Source: an uncultured Sterolibacterium sp.
GTDB taxonomy: Bacteria > Pseudomonadota > Gammaproteobacteria > Burkholderiales > Rhodocyclaceae
NCBI GenBank assembly: GCA_903904605.1
Contig: CAIVDC010000024.1
Coordinates: 1 to 41,663 of the forward strand
DNA: 41,663 nt
Direction of reading: 5' to 3'
Part shown: positions 35,642 through 41,663 of the stretch, in pieces
Position numbering within the stretch: position 1 is the first letter of the stretch
How the letters are laid out: every line of letters begins with the position of its first letter
Position numbers and translations under genes: made by a program
The notes under the pieces: model-generated
Told to the model about the DNA's origin: nothing
Database searches by the model: none
Seen by the model: the letters and a program-made list of their open reading frames with translations, nothing else

Positions 35642-36236
35642 GATCACGGCCTCGCGGATCGCCGGCGTCACCGGCCTGATACTGGCTGGCGGCCTGTCCC
35701 GTCGCATGGGAGGCGGCGACAAAGGCCTGCAACCTTTCCGCGACAAGCCGCTGGTCGCGCATGCGATCGAACGCCTGGCCCCGCAGGTTGATACCTTGAT
35801 CATCAACGCCACCCAGAACCGGGAGGCTTATGAAGCGTTCGGCCATCCGGTCGTCAGTGATGCCATAACGGGCAACCCCGGCCCGCTCGCCGGCCTGCAT
35901 GCGGGGCTTGGCGCCTGCGCCACGTCGCTCCTGGCCACCGTGCCCTGCGATTCACCCTTCCTGCCTGTCGATCTTGTCGGCAGACTCCATAGAGCGCTGA
36001 TCGGCGCCAGTGCACAACTGGCGGTAGTGCAAACCGGCGGACGCCCCGAGGCAGTGTTCATGCTTTGCCGCAGGGAGGTGCGGGACAATCTCGGTCGTTA
36101 CCTCGCCAACGGCGGACGCAAGATCGACGCCTGGTACGCCGCCCTGAGCGTGATCGAAGTGCCCTTCGACGACGAGGTGGCCGCGTTCGCCAATATCAAT
36201 ACCCTGGAAGAACTCAAGAGACTGGAATCGAAATGA
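35634..36236 (+). CDS. mobA: Molybdenum cofactor guanylyltransferase MobA
   Basis: A 200-residue nucleotidyltransferase that adds GMP to molybdopterin to make the MGD form used by FdhA. The signature LAGGLSRRMGGGDKGL (residues 17-32) binds GTP; PCDSPFLP follows near residue 104. It overlaps fdhD and moeA, indicating a tightly coupled operon. AOR-family enzymes, by contrast, use nucleotide-free bis-pyranopterin, so MobA serves the formate dehydrogenase branch. Confidence 0.94.
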   Translation: MSEITASRIAGVTGLILAGGLSRRMGGGDKGLQPFRDKPLVAHAIERLAPQVDTLIINATQNREAYEAFGHPVVSDAITGNPGPLAGLHAGLGACATSLLATVPCDSPFLPVDLVGRLHRALIGASAQLAVVQTGGRPEAVFMLCRREVRDNLGRYLANGGRKIDAWYAALSVIEVPFDDEVAAFANINTLEELKRLESK

Positions 36237-37492
36237 ACTCGCTGCTGCAGGCACTCTCCTGCACCGATGGCTACGACCCTAATTCCCTGGCCGTTTCCCG
36301 CGCCCGGGAGCTGATTCTTTCTCTTGTCGCCACCGTGGCTGGCCGAGAACGCGCCTTCGTGCGTCTGGGGCTCGACCGGGTGCTCGCCGAGGACGTTATC
36401 GCGCCAGTGAATGTGCCTGCCCACGACAACTCGGCGATGGACGGCTACGCGGTGCGCCACGCCGATCTCGCCGCTGACGGCGAGACGAGACTGACCATCG
36501 CCGGCACGGCCTTCGCCGGCCGACCCTTTGACGGCGCGCTGCCAGCGGGCAGCGCGCTGCGCATCATGACCGGGGCCATCTTGCCGGCTGGCCTCGACAC
36601 CATCGTCATTCAGGAAGTCGCGCGAACCGAGGGCAGCATGGTGGTCATCCCGGCGGGACAACGGGCGGGCCAGCACTGTCGTCGCGCCGGCGAGGACCTC
36701 AAAGCGGGAGAGCCGGCGCTCAAGGCAGGCAAGCTGCTAAGGCCCGCCGAAATTGGCCTGCTCGCCTCCCAGGGTCTGGTGGAAGTCATGTTGCACCGGC
36801 GTCTGCGCGTGGCGGTGCTGTCCACCGGCGACGAACTATGCTCGATAGGCAGCCCTTTGAAGGACGGCCAAGTCTATGACAGCAACCGCTATACGCTCTG
36901 GGGCATGCTCCAGCGCCTGGGCTGCGAAGTGCTCGACATGGGCGTGGTGCGGGACGACCCGGCGACACTCGAAGCCGCGCTGGCGGAAGCGGCGGGCAAT
37001 TGCGACGCGATCATCACCAGCGGCGGCGTCTCTGTCGGCGAAGCCGATTTCGTGCGCGAACTGATGGCCAGGCTGGGTGAAGTGGCCTTCTGGAATATCG
37101 CCATGAAACCCGGCCGGCCGATGGCCTTCGGCAAGATTGGCAATGCCTGGCTGTTCGGCCTGCCCGGCAACCCGGTCGCGGTAATGGTGACTTTTTACCA
37201 GTTCGTGCGCCCCGCCCTGCTGAAAATGATGGGGGCTGAGCCGGCTCCCCTGCCCACTTTTACCGTCCCCTGCGCTGTCGCCCTGAGGAAGTCGCCCGGA
37301 CGCACCGAATTCCTGCGCGGCCGGCTCTTCCAGGACCAGGGCGCATGGCATGTGCAGCCGACCGGGGCTCAGGGCTCAGGCATCCTGCGCTCGATGTCGG
37401 AGGCCAACTGCTTCATCGTCCTGGAGCATGACCGCGGCAACGTCGCCGCGGGAGAGCCGGTCGGCGTCCAGGCCATGGACGGGCTGGTCTGA
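36233..37492 (+). CDS. moeA: Molybdopterin molybdenumtransferase MoeA
   Basis: A 419-residue protein that inserts molybdate (or tungstate) into adenylylated molybdopterin. Family motifs are HDNSAMDGYAV (near 64), SGGVSVGEADFV (near 262) and MKPGRPMAFGK (near 289); the C-terminal beta-barrel domain IV is present. The ATG at 36233 overlaps the mobA stop (ATGA). Metal choice between Mo and W cannot be read from sequence, but the adjacent AOR-family gene makes tungsten handling worth considering. Confidence 0.94.
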   Translation: MNSLLQALSCTDGYDPNSLAVSRARELILSLVATVAGRERAFVRLGLDRVLAEDVIAPVNVPAHDNSAMDGYAVRHADLAADGETRLTIAGTAFAGRPFDGALPAGSALRIMTGAILPAGLDTIVIQEVARTEGSMVVIPAGQRAGQHCRRAGEDLKAGEPALKAGKLLRPAEIGLLASQGLVEVMLHRRLRVAVLSTGDELCSIGSPLKDGQVYDSNRYTLWGMLQRLGCEVLDMGVVRDDPATLEAALAEAAGNCDAIITSGGVSVGEADFVRELMARLGEVAFWNIAMKPGRPMAFGKIGNAWLFGLPGNPVAVMVTFYQFVRPALLKMMGAEPAPLPTFTVPCAVALRKSPGRTEFLRGRLFQDQGAWHVQPTGAQGSGILRSMSEANCFIVLEHDRGNVAAGEPVGVQAMDGLV

Positions 37493-37503
37493 TCGATCAT
37501 TTG

Positions 37504-37531
37504 GTTGGTATCAAATCGTTTGATAGCCAAC
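37504..37531. promoter_or_regulatory. Long palindrome after moeA
   Basis: GTTGGTATCAAA (37504-37515) and TTTGATAGCCAAC (37519-37531) are complementary except for one bulged C, around a TCG loop. It begins 11 bases after the moeA stop and 14 bases before the FNR-type box. It may be an operator for a dedicated regulator or a hairpin ending the moa operon; no T run follows. Confidence 0.5.
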
Positions 37532-37545
37532 AATTCATCCATGAG

Positions 37546-37559
37546 TTGATCGAGATCAA
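37546..37559 (+). promoter_or_regulatory. Perfect FNR/ANR-type box upstream of bamB
   Basis: TTGATCGAGATCAA is an exact TTGAT-N4-ATCAA site, the consensus of FNR, ANR and DNR. Its centre (37552.5) would lie near -41 if TACCAT at 37581-37586 is the -10 box, the class II activation geometry. That gives a leader of about 155 bases before bamB. The rest of the 258-base moeA-bamB spacer holds no gene I can support. Confidence 0.7.
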
Positions 37560-37750
37560 TCAAATTTCCGCTGTCGCCATTACCATTTCGAAAAGTCTGA
37601 AGAATATATGTGCTCCCCGGAAGATCATGAATGCATCGGGAAATGCGCGTCCGTCGGCAGAACGGGGACGGAAGACGGTTCGGAAAATGGCCTTTATGCC
37701 CACCTTTCGAACGGGAGCAGCAGATTCGGCTAACAGCGACGAGGTAAAAA

Positions 37751-39715
37751 ATGAGGTACGCAGAGGCAGGGTTTGATCTGGAAATCGATCTGTCGCGGGG
37801 CAGCATCGAAAAGGTCGCGACCGATCCGGACCTGGCTGAATTCTACCTGGGTGGGCAGGGATCCGCGGCCAAGCTGATCTATGAACGGGTTCCGCCGGAT
37901 GTTGACGCCTTCTCTCCTGACAATCTGCTGATCTTCAGCACCGGACTGCTGCACGGCACCCCTGCTCCCGCCGCCAACCGTACCGCGGTGAACACCATAT
38001 CGCCCCAGACCAATCTGATGTCGCATTCCCTGTTTGGGGGGTTTTTCGGACCGGAACTGAAATATGCCGGTTACGACAAGATCGTCATCCGCGGCAAGGC
38101 TCCGGATCTTGTTTACCTGTACATCAACAACGACAAGGTAGAAATACGCGACGCTACCCATCTCAGGGGTAAGGGCAGCACCGAAACCGGTGACCTGATC
38201 AAGAAGGAGTTGAATGATCAGAAAGTCCAGGTCGCCGCGATTGGCCTGGCTGGCGAAAACAGGGTTTACATGGCGTCCATCGAACACAACCACGCCAGCG
38301 CGGCGCGCGGGGTCGGGGTCATCATGGGAGACAAGCGCCTAAAGGCAATCGCCGTGCGCGGAACGAAGGATATCAATGTCGCCAATCCGGCCGGACTCTT
38401 CGAGATCAGCCAAGAATTGCACCAGAAGATCGGCGGCAGCGACGGCAACGGCGACTGGATGGCGGTCGATGAGGACGACAGTTTCCACCACAACCATTTC
38501 GCCTGGGGCAATGCCCGGACGCGGATCAAGAATTACTGGAGTCCCGAACTACAGGAACGATGGACGAAGCTGAAATACGACCACATGGACCGGCAGACGG
38601 GTTGCTACAACTGCCCGAAAAAATGCCGCAACGTGATCAAGTGGCCGGGACGACAAAGGTTCGGCTACAAGTGCTACGGCAAGGACACCTACCACATGGC
38701 GGCCTTCCAGGAACTGGACTTCAGCTACGACATCCTCGGTCTTGCCCAGGAGTACGGCGTGGACTCGTACTCGACGCCACAGGTCATCGCCTTCGCTCTG
38801 GAACTGCTGGAGGCCGGCATCCTGACCGACAAGGACTTTCCGGACATGCCCGCCGACAGCCGCGGCAGGTTCTTCTACCTGCTGGAAAAAATCGTTCGTC
38901 GGGAAGGCATCGGCGACATCCTCGCCAACAGCGTTTCCCAAGCGGCGAAACAGATCGGCAACGGCGCGGAGGCCTACGACCACAATACCACGAAGAAATT
39001 CGAGCAGCTGCCGATCAAGCTAGGCAAGGTCAACCCCGCCTACTTCCTGATGATCGCCACCGGCGAGAAGATGAGCATCACCCAGATCGAAGGATCGTTC
39101 CCCCAGGACCCCCTGCCCACCCGCGAGGAACGGGAGGAATTCGTCAGCAAATGGGATGCGGTGCCTGACGAGAAGTTCAAGGACTACTTCCTCAACAGGG
39201 AAAAGCGCAACGAAATTTCCGACGAGGCGACCTGCGACATCGTCGACTGGAACGAGGCGATGCATTACATCGACGACTCTACCGGCCTTTGCGGCTTCGT
39301 CTCATCGTTCCGGGGCCAGTTTGGCGGCGGCGTCGCCTATCACATGAACAATATTCCCCAGGTCATTTCGCTGGCGACCGGCATCGCGATGGACAAGGAG
39401 AAACTCTGGAAAGCCTTTCAGAGAATCCGGACCCTGGTCAGGGCCGTGAATGTGCGCAGGGGCTTGCGGCGAAAGGACGAGCGGCCGCCAGAAGACCACT
39501 GGGCGGTCAGAGACGAAGAAGCCGAGCAGGAACTGCTGAGCAAGTATTACGCCTTCAAGGGCTGGAACAGCGAGGGTATTCCTACCCGGCAGACGCTGGA
39601 AAGACTGGATCTGGGCTATGTCGCCGACGATCTTGAACAGAGAGGAATCCTGGCGGCCGGGGACAACGCCGCTGGCGGACAAGCCGCCCTCAGCCAAAAG
39701 GGAGAATTCCAGTGA
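37751..39715 (+). CDS. bamB: AOR-family tungsten enzyme, class II benzoyl-CoA reductase BamB-like
   Basis: A 654-residue aldehyde:ferredoxin oxidoreductase-family protein that should bind one [4Fe-4S] cluster and a bis-pyranopterin tungsten site. Ligands are C285, C288 and C292 (TGCYNCPKKC) and C514 in DDSTGLCGF, the AOR DxxGLC motif. The N-terminal AOR domain covers about 4-205. Length, and the following ferredoxin, HdrD-like and HdrA-like genes, match BamB, which reduces benzoyl-CoA to the 1,5-dienoyl-CoA without ATP. An aldehyde oxidoreductase or a different aryl-CoA substrate remains possible. GAGGT precedes the ATG; an FNR-type box lies 190 bases upstream. Confidence 0.8.
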   Translation: MRYAEAGFDLEIDLSRGSIEKVATDPDLAEFYLGGQGSAAKLIYERVPPDVDAFSPDNLLIFSTGLLHGTPAPAANRTAVNTISPQTNLMSHSLFGGFFGPELKYAGYDKIVIRGKAPDLVYLYINNDKVEIRDATHLRGKGSTETGDLIKKELNDQKVQVAAIGLAGENRVYMASIEHNHASAARGVGVIMGDKRLKAIAVRGTKDINVANPAGLFEISQELHQKIGGSDGNGDWMAVDEDDSFHHNHFAWGNARTRIKNYWSPELQERWTKLKYDHMDRQTGCYNCPKKCRNVIKWPGRQRFGYKCYGKDTYHMAAFQELDFSYDILGLAQEYGVDSYSTPQVIAFALELLEAGILTDKDFPDMPADSRGRFFYLLEKIVRREGIGDILANSVSQAAKQIGNGAEAYDHNTTKKFEQLPIKLGKVNPAYFLMIATGEKMSITQIEGSFPQDPLPTREEREEFVSKWDAVPDEKFKDYFLNREKRNEISDEATCDIVDWNEAMHYIDDSTGLCGFVSSFRGQFGGGVAYHMNNIPQVISLATGIAMDKEKLWKAFQRIRTLVRAVNVRRGLRRKDERPPEDHWAVRDEEAEQELLSKYYAFKGWNSEGIPTRQTLERLDLGYVADDLEQRGILAAGDNAAGGQAALSQKGEFQ

Positions 39716-40269
39716 AGCCCGGTCCAACTACAAAGACGGTCAAGGAAATCAAGGTCGATATCGACAAGTGCACCGGTTGCCGGGCCTGCGAGATGGCCTG
39801 CTCCGCCTATCACGCACAACCCCGATACAGCAGCATCAATCCGGCCCGGTCCCGGATCAGGGTGATTTCCGACGAACTGAATGACGAGTATGTGCCGATA
39901 CGCGCCGGCGACTACACGCCGGCGGAATGCAATGGCAGGCACATCTATACGATCAATGGCAAGCAATACAGTGAATGCAGTTTCTGTGGGGCGTCATGCC
40001 CGTCGCGGGACTACTTCATCGAACCCGACTCCGGCCTGCCGCTGAAATGCGACATGTGCGAAAGCGTGCCGGCGCTGGCCGAACCGATGTGCGTCAAGGT
40101 CTGTATGACCGATGCCCTGACCTATGTCGAGCGGGAAGTCGTTCGGGATGAAAAGCCGCAGCAGAAACGGGGCCAGATCGAGGTCGGCCTGGAGGCCCTG
40201 ATCAATCAGTACGGTCTGGAAGCAGTCATCGACAGCCTGAAGCAGATGCCCCAGGCGAAGAACCACTAA
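39712..40269 (+). CDS. bamC: Ferredoxin-like electron-transfer subunit BamC
   Basis: A 185-residue iron-sulfur protein starting at a GTG that overlaps the bamB stop (GTGA), with GGGAG upstream. The first cluster motif is C20-x2-C23-x2-C26-x3-C30 (CTGCRACEMAC). Further groups are ECSFCGASCPS, KCDMCESV and MCVKVC, enough for about three [4Fe-4S] clusters. A C-terminal helix of some 40 residues follows. By analogy with BamC it carries electrons to the BamB active site as a tight partner. Confidence 0.82.
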   Translation: MKPGPTTKTVKEIKVDIDKCTGCRACEMACSAYHAQPRYSSINPARSRIRVISDELNDEYVPIRAGDYTPAECNGRHIYTINGKQYSECSFCGASCPSRDYFIEPDSGLPLKCDMCESVPALAEPMCVKVCMTDALTYVEREVVRDEKPQQKRGQIEVGLEALINQYGLEAVIDSLKQMPQAKNH

Positions 40270-40305
40270 GGCGTAGCCCACTAGACCACCCGGCCGGAGA
40301 ACATC

Positions 40306-41457
40306 TTGGAAACTGTCGCCCCGATCAAGGAAATAACCGACCTCATCAGAGCGAACGGCGGAAAGACCTTCGACCTCTGCTATCAATGCGGGACCTGCGA
40401 TGTGGTTTGTCCCTGGAACCGGGTCCGCAACTTCAGCATACGCAAGATCGTCCGGCAGGCGGCACTGGGCCTGAGCGAGATAGAAAACGAGGAGATTTGG
40501 CGCTGCACCACCTGCGGCACCTGTCCTACGCGCTGTCCGCGGGGCGTGAATCAGATCGAGCTGGGCGTCTCGCTGCGCCGGATCGCCACGGAATACGGGG
40601 CGTTCCCGGATTCCGTCGCGCCCATCGTCACGGTCAGCGACAACCTCCGGGCCGAAGGCAACCCCTTCAACATGGAGCGGGCGAAGCGCGCGGACTGGGC
40701 CGAATCGCTGGGGGTCAAGGATTACGTCGAGGGCATGGAAATACTCTATTTCCCCGGCTGCTATCTCAGCTACGACCCGCGCCTGAAGAAGGTCGCGGCG
40801 GCCACGGTGAATATCCTCAACAAGGCCGGGGTGGATTTCGGCATCCTGGGCGCCAAGGAAAACTGCTGCGGCGAGAGCATCCGGAAGACCGGCAACGAGG
40901 CACTGTTCAAGCACCTGGCCCGGCAAAACATCAAGACCTTCATCGAGCATGGGGTGAAGAAGATCCTGGTGTCCTCGCCGCACTGTTACCACACTTTCAA
41001 GAACGAGTATCCGGAGTTCAACGTGCACTTCGAGGTCATCCACATTTCCGAGTATTTGTCGGAACTGTTTGCGACCGGCCGATTGAAACCGGTCAGGGAT
41101 TACGGACAGAAGATCACCTACCATGACCCGTGCTATCTGGGCCGGCACAACAAGATCTTCGATGCGCCGCGCGACGTCTTGAAGCGGGTGCCCGGCGGCG
41201 AATTCGTCGAGATGCAGGATCATCACGAGAACAGCCTGTGCTGCGGCGGCGGGGGCGGCCGGATCTGGATGGAAACGCCCAAGGCGGAAAGGTTCTCCGA
41301 TATCAGACTGAAACAGGCCGTCGATGTCGGTGCCCAGGTGATGGTGACGGCCTGTCCGTACTGCATCACCAACTTCACCGACAGCAGCCTCGGCCTGCCC
41401 GAGGGGCAGGCGATGGAGATCAAGGACATCACCGAGATTGTCCAGGAAATCATTTAG
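40306..41457 (+). CDS. bamD: HdrD-like CCG-domain subunit BamD
   Basis: A 383-residue heterodisulfide reductase-like subunit beginning at a TTG preceded by GGAG at six bases. Two ferredoxin motifs are at C25/28/31/35 and C67/70/73/77. Two CCG domains follow: C152, C187-C188 (ENCCGE) and C227; then C276, C312-C313 (LCCGGGGG), C350 and C353. CCG domains bind unusual noncubane iron-sulfur clusters in Hdr. In the bam system BamD is thought to link the BamBC reductase to the HdrA-like electron-bifurcating module. Confidence 0.82.
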   Translation: METVAPIKEITDLIRANGGKTFDLCYQCGTCDVVCPWNRVRNFSIRKIVRQAALGLSEIENEEIWRCTTCGTCPTRCPRGVNQIELGVSLRRIATEYGAFPDSVAPIVTVSDNLRAEGNPFNMERAKRADWAESLGVKDYVEGMEILYFPGCYLSYDPRLKKVAAATVNILNKAGVDFGILGAKENCCGESIRKTGNEALFKHLARQNIKTFIEHGVKKILVSSPHCYHTFKNEYPEFNVHFEVIHISEYLSELFATGRLKPVRDYGQKITYHDPCYLGRHNKIFDAPRDVLKRVPGGEFVEMQDHHENSLCCGGGGGRIWMETPKAERFSDIRLKQAVDVGAQVMVTACPYCITNFTDSSLGLPEGQAMEIKDITEIVQEII

Positions 41458-41493
41458 CCGAATGACCAACCGGGTAGATCACAATTGAACAAC

Positions 41494-41663
41494 ATGCCCC
41501 TTGCAGGACTGATCGCGAACGCTCCGAAAAAAGATACGCTCGGCGACGTGCTGGTGGTCGGTGGCGGGATGAGCGGTATACAGGCCTCGCTCGATCTCGC
41601 CGATGCCGGCTTCAGGGTCTATCTGGTCGACAAGTCGCCCGCCGTCGGCGGCAAGATGGCGCA
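41494..41663 (+). CDS. bamE: HdrA-like flavoprotein BamE, N-terminal part
   Basis: The frame stays open to the end of the window (56 codons). It shows a Rossmann FAD-binding motif [21 protein letters not shown] followed by [15 protein letters not shown], the signature of HdrA-type flavoproteins. The ATG at 41494 is used here, but a TTG at 41485 is equally possible since the two preceding genes use GTG and TTG. In class II benzoyl-CoA reductase BamE is the presumed electron-bifurcating flavin subunit; only the start is visible. Confidence 0.78.
   Translation, partial: MPLAGLIANAPKKDTLGDVLVVGGGMSGIQASLDLADAGFRVYLVDKSPAVGGKMA

Noticed and set aside
37501..37776. 91-codon plus-strand frame in the moeA-bamB spacer.
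   Set aside because: It starts at TTG without a ribosome site, covers both palindromes and overlaps the bamB start in another frame; the regulatory reading explains the DNA better.
39994..41469. 491-codon minus-strand frame opposite bamC and bamD.
   Set aside because: No family motifs, no ribosome site, and the plus-strand genes carry complete cysteine-motif sets.

Overview
This GC-rich window looks like a chromosomal segment of an anaerobic or facultative betaproteobacterium, most likely in the Rhodocyclales/Sterolibacteriaceae neighbourhood. That placement is inferred from the yceD-rpmF-plsX-fabHDG-acpP synteny, the rluC-gph-Rieske-sppA operon, the DUF3305/DUF3306 formate dehydrogenase operon and the aromatic-degradation genes at the right end. 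No rRNA gene is present to confirm it. The window holds 41 genes I can support, one tRNA, one clear intrinsic terminator, and no CRISPR array or intact insertion sequence.

Positions 1-16500 are a compact core-genome block. It carries the fatty acid/phospholipid initiation operon (yceD, rpmF, plsX, fabH, fabD, fabG, acpP, minus strand), the divergent maf/yceF, and the rluC-gph-Rieske-sppA operon. Then come rne with a long structured leader, uvrB, an aromatic/aspartate aminotransferase and an AsmA-like membrane protein. rpmF (59 aa) is a real short gene.

Positions 16550-24750 start with a tRNA-Asn (GTT) with its own promoter and terminator, followed by a loosely packed accessory stretch. It contains an orphan Lon-like AAA+ ATPase, an NTF2-like/GGDEF diguanylate cyclase, a possible 56-aa protein, a winged-helix-like protein, a diiron rubrerythrin-like protein, a seven-repeat beta-propeller lipoprotein and a parvulin lipoprotein. 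Several 300-600 base gaps separate them. A short excisionase-like coding remnant near 24.7 kb, opposite the tRNA, hints that this stretch was once mobile.

Positions 24760-37490 are a respiratory formate dehydrogenase locus. The minus-strand operon runs DUF3305, DUF3306, polyferredoxin, TorD-type chaperone, small Tat protein, fdhA (Cys, not Sec), fdhB, small lipoprotein, fdhC and a small secreted protein. Divergent from it, moaA-fdhD-mobA-moeA supplies molybdopterin synthesis, insertion and sulfuration.

Positions 37490-41663 contain the most interesting system: an AOR-family tungsten-type enzyme, a ferredoxin subunit, a two-CCG-domain HdrD-like subunit and the start of an HdrA-like flavoprotein. 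This order matches bamBCDE, the ATP-independent class II benzoyl-CoA reductase. A perfect FNR/ANR-type box (TTGAT-N4-ATCAA) lies upstream of bamB and suggests oxygen control. Formate oxidation, pyranopterin synthesis and aromatic ring reduction thus sit side by side and share the molybdopterin supply.
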